A stretch of 7,806 nt of DNA from JAIBJN01 sp035461525 (GCA_035461525.1 DATHVD010000075.1:1-7806); one strand, 5' to 3'. Counted from the stretch's first letter, positions 1-6,157 are shown. Program-made: numbers and translations. The notes: generated by a model not told the origin, from the letters alone.

Positions 1-1
1 C

Positions 2-1048
2 GACCTCGTCCTCCTCGTCGTCGACGCGAAGGCCGGCGTCACCCCCGGCGACGAGGAGGTGGCGGAGATCCTCCGCCGCTCGCGCAAGCCGGTGATCGTC
101 GTCGCGAACAAGGTGGACGACCCGCGCCGCGACGACGAGGCGCTCGAGTTCCACCGCCTCGGCCTGGGCGACCCGGTGCCGATCTCCGCGCTCCACGGCC
201 ACGGCACCGGCGACCTGCTCGACCAGGTCGTGGCCGCCCTCCCGGGCGAGGGCCCGCCCGAGCTGGGGGAGGAAGCGATCCGCGTCGCCGTGCTCGGCCG
301 GCCCAACGTGGGCAAGTCGAGCCTCGTGAACGCGCTCGTCGGCGAGGAGCGCGTGATCGTCTCCGACGTGCCGGGGACGACGCGCGACTCGATCGACACG
401 GTGCTCCGGCGCGGCGACACGACCTTCCAGCTCGTCGACACCGCGGGCATGCGCCGCAAGCGCCGGCAGCGGCAGGGGATCGAGTACTACTCCGAGCTCC
501 GCGCGCTCAGGGCGGCCGAGCGGGCGGACGTCGCCCTCGTGCTCGTCGACGCGAGCGAGGGCCTCGTCGACCAGGATCTCGCCGTCGCCGACGTCGCCCG
601 TACCGCCGGCTGCTCGACCATCGTCGTCCTCTCCAAGTGGGACGCTGCCCGGGTGGGGATCGAGGACGTCCGCCCGCGGCTCGAGGCGCGCCTGCGCCAG
701 CGGCCGCCGGTCGTCGCCGTCTCGGCGCACACGCGCCGTGGGACGAGGAAGCTCCTCGACCGCGTCGAGGAGCTCTTCGCCCGCCACACGTCGCGGATCC
801 CCACGGGGGAGCTCAACCGCGCGCTCGGGGAGCTGCGCGAGGCGCGGCCGGGCCCGCAGAAGGACGGGAGGCGCCTCAACCTCCTCTACGGCACGCAGGT
901 CAGCGTCCGGCCGCCGCGCTTCCGCCTCTTCGTCAACGACCCGGGTCTCATGACCCGCGACTACGGCTACTGGGTCGAGAACCGCCTGCGGGAACGCTTC
1001 GGCCTCGCGGGCGTCCCCGTCGTCATCGACTTCGTGCGGCGGTCGTGA
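2..1048 (+). CDS. der: Ribosome-assembly GTPase Der (EngA), 5'-truncated by the window edge
   Basis: Der is a tandem-domain GTPase that binds the large ribosomal subunit and is needed for its maturation. The frame is open to the left edge, so about 348 C-terminal residues are present out of the family's usual 440-490. What remains of the first G domain has its G4 motif NKVD (near base 110) and a G5-like SAL. The second G domain has G1 GRPNVGKS (from base 296), the G2-type PGTTRD, G3 DTAG, and at the G4 position SKWD (632-643) instead of the canonical NKxD. The C-terminus has the KH-like domain typical of Der, with PPRFRLFVN followed by a YWVENRLRERFG segment. Two G domains plus a KH domain is specific to Der. 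The stop TGA overlaps the start of the next gene. The Asn-to-Ser change in G4 is the only oddity. Confidence 0.96.
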   Translation, partial: DLVLLVVDAKAGVTPGDEEVAEILRRSRKPVIVVANKVDDPRRDDEALEFHRLGLGDPVPISALHGHGTGDLLDQVVAALPGEGPPELGEEAIRVAVLGRPNVGKSSLVNALVGEERVIVSDVPGTTRDSIDTVLRRGDTTFQLVDTAGMRRKRRQRQGIEYYSELRALRAAERADVALVLVDASEGLVDQDLAVADVARTAGCSTIVVLSKWDAARVGIEDVRPRLEARLRQRPPVVAVSAHTRRGTRKLLDRVEELFARHTSRIPTGELNRALGELREARPGPQKDGRRLNLLYGTQVSVRPPRFRLFVNDPGLMTRDYGYWVENRLRERFGLAGVPVVIDFVRRS

Positions 1049-1557
1049 CCGCGGCCTTCGAGACAGAGCGGCTGCGGGCCGAGCCACTCGACGTCGCCGA
1101 GCACGAGGCGGAGCTGGCGGCGTTCCACGCGGACGAGCGTGTGACGGCAACCCTCGGGGGCGAGACGGCGACGGCCGAGGAGAGCCGCGAGTGGATCGAG
1201 CGGAACTCCGGCCACGGCGGCGAGCCGGGCTTCGGGATCTTCGTCTTCCGCGACCGCGGAGCGGGCGCCTTCGTGGGCCGCGGCGGCATCCGCCGCACGG
1301 AGATCGGCGGCGGGGAGGAGGTCGAGCTCCTCTACGCGGTCGCCGGCGATCTCTGGGGCCGCGGCTACGGGAGCGAGATGGCGGCGGGCCTCGTCGCGCA
1401 CGCCGAGCGGCACGGCGTCCGCGACCTCGTCGCGTTCACGCTGCCGACGAACGCCCGCTCGCGGCGGATCATGGAGAAGGCCGGCTTCGCCTACGAGCGC
1501 GACGTCGAGCACCACGGGCTAGCGCACGTCCTCTACCGCAGGAGGACGGCGCCGTGA
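1045..1557 (+). CDS. GNAT-family N-acetyltransferase (RimJ/RimL-like)
   Basis: This 170-residue protein has the length and fold signature of a single-domain acetyl-CoA-dependent GNAT. The N-terminus FETERLRAEPL is typical of the RimJ/RimL (Acetyltransf_3) branch. Motif A, which binds the acetyl-CoA pyrophosphate, is seen as LWGRGYGSEMA (residues 103-113). Motif B is TNARSRRIMEKAGF near the C-terminus. The target cannot be read from sequence: it could be a protein N-terminus, an antibiotic or a small amine. I chose GTG at 1045 because it forms a GTGA overlap with the der stop and begins the conserved domain directly. The open frame extends further upstream, but that part is only a shadow of der. 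There is no clear Shine-Dalgarno sequence, so translation probably depends on ribosomes finishing der. It lies between der and gpsA, a slot often held by plsY in other bacteria. Confidence 0.88.
   Translation: MTAAFETERLRAEPLDVAEHEAELAAFHADERVTATLGGETATAEESREWIERNSGHGGEPGFGIFVFRDRGAGAFVGRGGIRRTEIGGGEEVELLYAVAGDLWGRGYGSEMAAGLVAHAERHGVRDLVAFTLPTNARSRRIMEKAGFAYERDVEHHGLAHVLYRRRTAP
1540..1545 (+). promoter_or_regulatory. Strong ribosome binding site for gpsA
   Basis: A full AGGAGG lies inside the last codons of the GNAT gene, 8 bases before the GTG at 1554. It is the best Shine-Dalgarno sequence in the window. It fixes the gpsA start at a GTG that overlaps the upstream stop, so gpsA can initiate independently as well as by coupling. 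Confidence 0.8.
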
Positions 1558-2510
1558 GGGCCGTCGTCGTCGGCGGCGGCTCGTGGGGGTCCGTCTTCGC
1601 CGCGCTCCTCGCCGAGCGCGGGCACGAGACGACGCTCGCCTGCCGCGACCCCGAGCAGGCGCGGGCCATCGCCGAGACGGGCCGGAACCCGCGCTACGTC
1701 CCGGGCTGCGACCTCACGGGCGTCCGGGCGGCGCCGCTCGCCGAGGGGCCGCTCGCCGACGCCGACCTCGTCGTCCTCGCCGTGCCGAGCCGCGCCTTCC
1801 GCACCGTGGCGGAGTCGATCCCCGGCGGCGCGCCGCTGCTCGGCCTCACGAAGGGCCTCGACCCCGAGACGGGCCGCCGCCTCTCGCAGGTCGTGAGCGG
1901 CCGCCCCGTGGCCGTGCTCTCCGGCCCGAACCACGCGGAGGAGATCGCCGAGGGGCTGCCCGCCGCGGCCGTCATCGCGAGCGAGGACGAGGCGCTGGCG
2001 GTCGAGCTCCAGCACGCCCTCATCTCGACGCGTTTCCGCGTCTACGTGAACACGGACCTCGTCGGCGTCGAGCTCTGCGCGGCTGCGAAGAACGTGATGG
2101 CGCTGGCCGCCGGCGGCGTGGACGGCTTCGGCTTCGGCGACAACGCGAAGGCGGCCGTGATCACGCGAGGGCTGGCGGAGATGGCGCGCCTCGGCGAGGC
2201 CTGCGGGGCGCGCGGGGAGACCTTCGCCGGCCTCGCCGGCATGGGCGACCTCGTCGTCACCTGCTTCAGCCGCCACAGCCGCAACCGCCGGGCGGGCGAG
2301 CTGATCGCCCTCGGGCGCAGGCCGGAGGAGGTGGAGGCGGAGATCGGAATGGTCGTGGAGGGCCTGACGACGGCCCCCGTGCTCGACGACCTCGCCCGCA
2401 GGCTCGGCGTCGAGCTGCCGATCACGACAGCGGTCTGCCAGGTGCTGACCGGGACGAGCCCCGCCGATTTGGTCTCAGACTTGATGAGCAGGACGCCGAC
2501 AGATGAGTAG
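1554..2510 (+). CDS. gpsA: NAD(P)-dependent glycerol-3-phosphate dehydrogenase GpsA
   Basis: GpsA reduces dihydroxyacetone phosphate to sn-glycerol 3-phosphate, the backbone for membrane phospholipids, in the cytoplasm. The 318 residues are slightly below the usual 325-340. The Rossmann nucleotide loop GGGSWGS is at residues 7-13. KGLD and the LSGPNHAEE segment follow in mid-protein. The catalytic lysine is K179 in AAAKN, followed by the GFGDNAKAA segment. The substrate-binding GMGDL (D232) and SRNRR (R243) motifs, then VVEGLTTA near the C-terminus, complete the family pattern. The GTG start gives an N-terminus beginning immediately with the first beta strand and is backed by AGGAGG 8 bases upstream. 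It forms a GTGA overlap with the acetyltransferase gene, and its own TAG stop lies inside the next gene, so it is embedded in a coupled operon. The second glycine-loop position often carries Thr (GSWGT); here it is Ser, a conservative change. Confidence 0.96.
   Translation: MRAVVVGGGSWGSVFAALLAERGHETTLACRDPEQARAIAETGRNPRYVPGCDLTGVRAAPLAEGPLADADLVVLAVPSRAFRTVAESIPGGAPLLGLTKGLDPETGRRLSQVVSGRPVAVLSGPNHAEEIAEGLPAAAVIASEDEALAVELQHALISTRFRVYVNTDLVGVELCAAAKNVMALAAGGVDGFGFGDNAKAAVITRGLAEMARLGEACGARGETFAGLAGMGDLVVTCFSRHSRNRRAGELIALGRRPEEVEAEIGMVVEGLTTAPVLDDLARRLGVELPITTAVCQVLTGTSPADLVSDLMSRTPTDE
2490..2493 (+). promoter_or_regulatory. Probable ribosome binding site for the lipoprotein gene
   Basis: AGGA lies 9 bases before the ATG at 2503, inside the end of gpsA. 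It supports the first of three in-frame ATG codons (2503, 2512, 2521) as the start on a read-through transcript. It is only four bases, so the support is modest. Confidence 0.45.
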
Positions 2511-3993
2511 CATGAAAACGATGCGACTCCTCGCAGCCCTGGCCGTCGCCGCGCTGCTCGTCTTCGCAGCCGGATGCGGCGCGGGCGAGGAGACCGGCGG
2601 CGCGGCCGACCTGGTTCCCGGCGACGTCTCCTTCTACCTCGTGGTCGACACGGACTTCGACGGCGACCAGTGGTCGGCCGTCGAGGACCTCGCAGCCAGG
2701 TTCCCGGGCGGCGAGGGCGCGCTCCAGCGCTTCTTCGCCGAGATCGCCGCCGACGCCGACGCCGAGATCGACTTCGAGCGGGACGTGAAGCCCGCGCTCG
2801 GGCCCGAGGTCGTCGTCGTCGGCCTCGAGTTCGACGCCGGCGAGGACCCGCCTGTCGTGGCGCTGACGCAGCCCGACGACCTCGAAGCCTTCCAGCAGCT
2901 CTTGCAGAAGAGCGAGGAGCCTCCCGTCGTCCAGGAGGTGGACGGCTGGCAGGCGGTCGCGCCCGACCAGGAAGCCCTCGACCGCTTCCTGGACGCCCGG
3001 AACGGCCCCAGGCTCTCCGACTCGGAGACGTTCGACCGGGCGATGGACGGCCTCGACGGGGACGCCCTCGTCCGGGGCTTCGTGGACGGTGAGTCGCTGA
3101 ACGCCCTGCCGCCGGAGGACGAGGCGGTCCTGTCGCCGCTCTTCGGCATGCTGGGGGGGACGGGAACGATCGCGGCCTCCGGCTTCGCCGTCGCCGCCTC
3201 CGACGACGGTGCCCGGATGGACGGCACGATGGTCTTCCCCGAGGACGCCGAGCCCTGGTTCGTCACCGAGCCTTTCGAGGCCGAGCTGCCGGAGACCGTC
3301 CCGGGTGACGCCCTCGCCTACGTCGGATTCAGCGATCTCGACCAGGCGATCGCCGGCTTCCGCGACGCGCTCGCGGAGTCCGACCCCTCCACGGAGAGGG
3401 AGATCGCCCAGCTCGAGGCCTTCCTCGGCGTCTCGCTCGAGGCTGACCTCGCGCCCTTGTTGGCCGACGAGGGCGCGCTCTACGTCCGGCGCGGCGCGGT
3501 CATCCCCGAGGTCACGCTCGTCACGCGCGTCGAGGACGAGGCGCAGGCGCTCGCGACGCTCGACGAGCTCGTCTCCGGCGCGGGCGCGTTCGTCCCGCTG
3601 GGCCCGGCGCAGCAGAGCGACGTGGACGGCGTCGAGGTGAGGGAGATCGCGTTCTCACCGCCGTTCGGCCTCGTCTACGGGGCCTTCGACGGGCTGCTCG
3701 TCCTCAGCACCTCGAGGGAGGGGATCGCCGCCCTCCGCGCGGACGGCGACAGGCTCGCCGACGACGACGGCTACGAGGACGCCCTCGACGAGGCGGGCGT
3801 CCCGGGCGAGACGACCGGATTCGCCTACGCCGATCTCGAGGAGATCTTCCCGCTCGTCTTCGGCCTCGCCGAGCTCGGCGGGGAGGACGTGGCCGAGAGC
3901 CGCCGCTACACCGACCCGCTCGGGAGCTTCGTCGTCTGGGGGACGACGGACGACGACATCGCCCGGTACTCGGTCTTCCTCGGCATCGACTGA
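2503..3993 (+). CDS. Predicted lipoprotein, DUF3352-like
   Basis: This 496-residue protein begins with a lipoprotein signal peptide: a short Lys/Arg n-region, a hydrophobic stretch (residues 9-21) and a lipobox-like AAGC with the lipidated Cys at residue 25. It should be anchored on the outer face of the cytoplasmic membrane. The mature part is markedly acidic, with no catalytic motif that I recognise. The start LVPGDVSFYLVVDTD, the following AVEDLAARFPG, and the late segment GLLVLSTSREGIAAL with a DGDRLADDDGYEDAL stretch resemble DUF3352 proteins, which I recall from high-GC actinobacteria and cyanobacteria. That assignment is from pattern memory only. The function is unknown. The ATG at 2503 overlaps the gpsA stop by 8 bases and has an AGGA upstream. 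The ATG at 2521 is an alternative that keeps a complete signal peptide. The stop lies 27 bases before metK. Confidence 0.85.
   Translation: MSSMKTMRLLAALAVAALLVFAAGCGAGEETGGAADLVPGDVSFYLVVDTDFDGDQWSAVEDLAARFPGGEGALQRFFAEIAADADAEIDFERDVKPALGPEVVVVGLEFDAGEDPPVVALTQPDDLEAFQQLLQKSEEPPVVQEVDGWQAVAPDQEALDRFLDARNGPRLSDSETFDRAMDGLDGDALVRGFVDGESLNALPPEDEAVLSPLFGMLGGTGTIAASGFAVAASDDGARMDGTMVFPEDAEPWFVTEPFEAELPETVPGDALAYVGFSDLDQAIAGFRDALAESDPSTEREIAQLEAFLGVSLEADLAPLLADEGALYVRRGAVIPEVTLVTRVEDEAQALATLDELVSGAGAFVPLGPAQQSDVDGVEVREIAFSPPFGLVYGAFDGLLVLSTSREGIAALRADGDRLADDDGYEDALDEAGVPGETTGFAYADLEEIFPLVFGLAELGGEDVAESRRYTDPLGSFVVWGTTDDDIARYSVFLGID
2508..2513 (+). promoter_or_regulatory. Possible internal -10 box before the lipoprotein gene
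   Basis: TAGCAT fits TANNNT and lies 7 bases before the in-frame ATG at 2521, the spacing expected for a leaderless transcript starting at that ATG. A local AT-richer patch precedes it, with TTGATG at 2481-2486, but the 21-base spacer is too long for a standard -35. This is a weak candidate. Confidence 0.25.
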
Positions 3994-4004
3994 GCCCGGG
4001 CCGG

Positions 4005-4010
4005 TAGCCT
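4005..4010 (+). promoter_or_regulatory. Candidate -10 box for metK
   Basis: TAGCCT fits the actinobacterial TANNNT -10 consensus and ends 10 bases before the metK ATG. That would place transcription start at about 4017-4018 and give a leaderless or nearly leaderless mRNA, in keeping with the absence of a Shine-Dalgarno sequence there. It sits between two CCGG arms (4001-4004 and 4012-4015). I see no convincing -35 element. Confidence 0.45.
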
Positions 4011-4020
4011 TCCGGACGCG

Positions 4021-5268
4021 ATGGCGGCCCGCTCCTACCTGTTCACGTCCGAGTCCGTGACCGAAGGCCACCCGGACAAGGTCGCCGACCAGGTCTCGGA
4101 CACGATCCTCGACGCGGTCCTCACGGACGACCGCGACGGCCGCGTCGCCTGCGAGACGCTGATCACCACCGGCCTCGTCGTCGTCGCCGGCGAGATCACG
4201 ACGGAGACGTACGTCGACATCCCCCGCCTCGTGCGCGAGCGGATCAGGGAGATCGGCTACGACCGCGCCAAGTACGGCTTCGACGCCGAGACGTGCGGCG
4301 TCATCGTTGCCCTCGACGAGCAGTCCCCCGACATCGCGCAGGGAGTCGAGACGTCCTACGAGACGCAGCGCGGCGAGGACGACCCGCTCGACCGGATCGG
4401 CGCCGGCGACCAGGGGATGATGTTCGGGTATGCCTGCACGGAAACCGAGGAGCTGATGCCGCTCCCGATCACGCTCGCGCACAAGATCGTCAAGCGGCTC
4501 TCCGAGGTGCGCAAGGCGAGCGTCCTCCCGTACCTGCGCCCGGACGGCAAGTGCCAGGTGACCATCCGCTACGAGGTGGACGAGCGCGGCCGTCACCGGC
4601 CGGTGGAGGTCGAGCACGTCCTCGTCTCCACGCAGCACCGGGAGGGACTCGACGAGGAGGCGCTGATCAAGCCCGACCTGATCGAGCACGTCCTCCATCC
4701 GATCCTCCCCCGCGACCTCTACGACGAGAAGCGATTCGAGGAGCGCGACTTCGTCCTCGTCAACCCGACCGGGAAATTCGTGCGCGGCGGGCCGATGGGG
4801 GACACGGGGCTCACCGGGCGGAAGATCATCGTCGACACGTACGGAGGGTCGGCCCGCCACGGCGGCGGCGCCTTCTCCGGCAAGGACCCCACCAAGGTCG
4901 ACCGTTCCGCCGCCTACGCGGCGCGGTACACGGCGAAGAACGTCGTCGCAGCCGGCATCGCCGAGCGCTGCGAGCTCCAGGTGGCCTACGCGATCGGCGT
5001 TGCCCACCCGGTCTCGATCGAGGTGGACTGCTTCGGCACCGAGCGGATCCCGCTCACGCGTATCGAGGAGCTCGTGCGCGAGCACTTCGACCTCCGTCCC
5101 GGCGCGATCCTCCGCGACCTCGACCTGCGCCGACCGATCTACACGAAGACGGCCGCGTACGGCCACTTCGGCCGGGCCGAGCACGACTTCACGTGGGAGC
5201 GCACGGACAAGGCCGAGGGGCTCCGCGAGGCCGCCGGCCTCGCCGAAGCCGAGATCGCGGCCTCCTAG
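4021..5268 (+). CDS. metK: S-adenosylmethionine synthetase MetK
   Basis: MetK makes S-adenosylmethionine from methionine and ATP, releasing phosphate and pyrophosphate, and so supplies the cell's methyl donor. The 415 residues are somewhat longer than the 384 of the E. coli enzyme, within the range of high-GC actinobacterial forms. Near the N-terminus, SESVTEGHPDK (residues 10-20) carries the ATP-site His and Asp. The signature GAGDQGMMFGYA starts at residue 127, DTGLTGRKI at about 261, and the P-loop-like GGGAFSGKDPTKVDRS at 281-296. Conserved YAIGVAHPVS and TAAYGHFG segments follow. All three structural repeats are intact. The ATG at 4021 starts the usual MxxxxYLFTSESVTEGHPDK layout. No Shine-Dalgarno is evident, and a TANNNT box 10 bases upstream suggests a short-leader promoter. 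The upstream gap of 27 bases is too small for a SAM riboswitch. The next gene is convergent. Confidence 0.98.
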   Translation: MAARSYLFTSESVTEGHPDKVADQVSDTILDAVLTDDRDGRVACETLITTGLVVVAGEITTETYVDIPRLVRERIREIGYDRAKYGFDAETCGVIVALDEQSPDIAQGVETSYETQRGEDDPLDRIGAGDQGMMFGYACTETEELMPLPITLAHKIVKRLSEVRKASVLPYLRPDGKCQVTIRYEVDERGRHRPVEVEHVLVSTQHREGLDEEALIKPDLIEHVLHPILPRDLYDEKRFEERDFVLVNPTGKFVRGGPMGDTGLTGRKIIVDTYGGSARHGGGAFSGKDPTKVDRSAAYAARYTAKNVVAAGIAERCELQVAYAIGVAHPVSIEVDCFGTERIPLTRIEELVREHFDLRPGAILRDLDLRRPIYTKTAAYGHFGRAEHDFTWERTDKAEGLREAAGLAEAEIAAS

Positions 5269-5307
5269 CGCCCCGGCGCGCCGCGGCTTCCCGCGCGTCC
5301 GAAGAAC

Positions 5308-5402
5308 GCTTGTGTTTCACCGGCACGAGCTGACAACGCCCGCGGCTGCCGCGGAGAGGGCGCGAGGACGCGCGAGAGCCCTCGTGCACGTGGAACACAA
5401 GC
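5308..5402 (+). other. Structured element: long imperfect inverted repeat enclosing two hairpins
   Basis: The outer arms 5308-5329 and 5381-5402 pair at 20 of 22 positions. The end stem of 13 pairs (GCTTGTGTTTCAC with GTGGAACACAAGC) holds one T-G wobble (5317/5393). Then comes a 2-by-2 internal loop (5321-5322 against 5388-5389) and 7 more pairs. Inside are CCGCGG-CTG-CCGCGG (5340-5354) and GCGCG-AGGA-CGCGC (5360-5373), giving a potential three-way junction. The outer arms are AT-richer than their surroundings. The wobble pairs as G-U in plus-strand RNA but would be an A-C mismatch in minus-strand RNA, which favours the metK side as the transcribed strand. No T-tract follows, so it is not a textbook intrinsic terminator. 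It could be a metK 3'-end or termination structure, a small RNA, or a remnant short repeat with inverted ends. The pairing is read directly; any function is inferred. Confidence 0.6.
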
Positions 5403-5405
5403 ACC

Positions 5406-5448
5406 CTCCGGCCGGACCGAGCCGCGCGCTCGTGCCGAGCCGCCGGAG
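5406..5448 (-). terminator. Hairpin just after the DtxR-family gene, possible terminator
   Basis: CTCCGGC (5406-5412) pairs perfectly with GCCGGAG (5442-5448), and within it CGAGC (5418-5422) pairs with GCTCG (5428-5432) around a 5-base loop. It starts 3 bases beyond the minus-strand stop codon, as expected for the 3' end of that transcript. There is no T-tract, so if it terminates it would be as a GC-rich hairpin of the kind described in actinobacteria. Confidence 0.35.
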
Positions 5449-5451
5449 CGC

Positions 5452-6138
5452 CTACGCGGCCGGGCGCACGAAGAGGCCGGCGGCGGCCTTCTCGCCGATC
5501 GCGCGCTCGTCGCCTCCGACGGTGACGGCGAACTGACCGGCGGCCGGCTCGGCGCGCAGGAGCTCGAGGCTCGTGCCGGGGACGAGGCCCTCGTCGTAGT
5601 ACCAGTGGAGGAGGTCGCCGTCGTGCTCGGCGAGGCGGACGATCTCAGCGCTTCGCCCTTCCTCGAGATCGGCGAGCGGGACGAGCTCCTTGTTCTCGGA
5701 CTGCTCGAAGTCGGTGTCCACGGGCCACCCGTGCGGGCACCGGTCCGGCTGACCGAGCTGGTCGGCGATCCGCTCGACCATGTCGTCCGTGAAGGTGTTC
5801 CCGAGGAGGTCTGCCTGCTCGTGCGCCTCGGCTGGCGTGTAGCCCATGAAGTCCGTGAGGAGGCGCTCGATGATGCGGTGGCGCCGGACGACCCGCTCGG
5901 CCACGGCTCGGCCTTCCTTCGTCAGGATCGCCTCCTTCTGCTCGCCGCGCTCGACGAGCCCCTCGGACTCGAGCCGCTTCAGCATCTCGCCCGCCGAGGC
6001 GCGCGAGACGCCGAGCATGTCGGCCACGCGGACGGCGAGCGTCGGCGCGCCCTTCGTCTCCGGGCGGTACTCCCCGATCGGGAAGGCCAGGAAGTAGATC
6101 GTCTCGAGGTAGTCCTCGACGGTGTGCCCAGCCGCCAT
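5452..6138 (-). CDS. DtxR/MntR-family metal-dependent regulator with altered metal site
   Basis: A 228-residue transcription factor with the three-part DtxR layout: an N-terminal winged helix (LGVSRASAGEMLKRLESEGLVER, about residues 42-64), a dimerisation/metal domain (about 75-140, ending in CPHGWP) and a C-terminal FeoA/SH3-like domain (about 150-226, with HWYYDEGLVPG). Family members sense Fe(II) or Mn(II) and control uptake and storage genes. D9 and E12 match MntR metal ligands. H87, E91 and H106 match DtxR H79, E83 and H98. At the positions of DtxR C102, E105 and H106 this protein has D110, G113 and N114, so two core ligands are missing. About 9 extra residues lie between helix 1 and the DNA-binding helices. 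I chose the ATG at 6138 because the domain starts there; the open frame continues to 6297, but only as antisense of priA. A TANNNT box precedes it. It is convergent with metK and divergent from priA. Confidence 0.88.
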   Translation of the reverse strand: MAAGHTVEDYLETIYFLAFPIGEYRPETKGAPTLAVRVADMLGVSRASAGEMLKRLESEGLVERGEQKEAILTKEGRAVAERVVRRHRIIERLLTDFMGYTPAEAHEQADLLGNTFTDDMVERIADQLGQPDRCPHGWPVDTDFEQSENKELVPLADLEEGRSAEIVRLAEHDGDLLHWYYDEGLVPGTSLELLRAEPAAGQFAVTVGGDERAIGEKAAAGLFVRPAA

Positions 6139-6148
6139 CTCCGTGATG

Positions 6149-6154
6149 ATTCTA
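6149..6154 (-). promoter_or_regulatory. Candidate -10 box for the DtxR-family gene
   Basis: On the minus strand TAGAAT fits TANNNT and is close to the general TATAAT consensus. It ends 10 bases before the ATG at 6138, exactly the spacing seen upstream of metK. GGAG directly abuts the ATG, too close to act as a Shine-Dalgarno sequence, so a leaderless or near-leaderless mRNA is likely. TCCGTG occurs on both sides of the box on the plus strand (6140-6145 and 6155-6160). The box lies in the 19-base divergent gap with priA, so binding here could affect both genes. Confidence 0.5.
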
Positions 6155-6157
6155 TCC

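Noticed and set aside
637..1044. N-terminal extension of the acetyltransferase frame inside der
   Set aside because: This part is a Pro/Arg/Ala-rich frame shift of der. The GNAT domain begins right at the GTG at 1045.
1533..2276. 247-residue minus-strand open frame over gpsA
   Set aside because: It is a shadow of gpsA, whose motifs are all on the plus strand.
3994..4020. SAM riboswitch or other leader control before metK
   Set aside because: Only 27 bases separate the lipoprotein stop from metK, far too short for any known SAM-binding leader.
3655..5184. 509-residue open frame on the minus strand across the lipoprotein end and metK
   Set aside because: It is antisense to two genes with clear motifs, has a composition biased to Arg/Val/Asp/Glu and shows no recognisable domain. 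Long antisense frames are expected at this GC content.
5308..5402. Classical intrinsic terminator or tRNA in the metK downstream region
   Set aside because: No T-tract follows on either strand, and no cloverleaf with acceptor, anticodon and T arms can be built.
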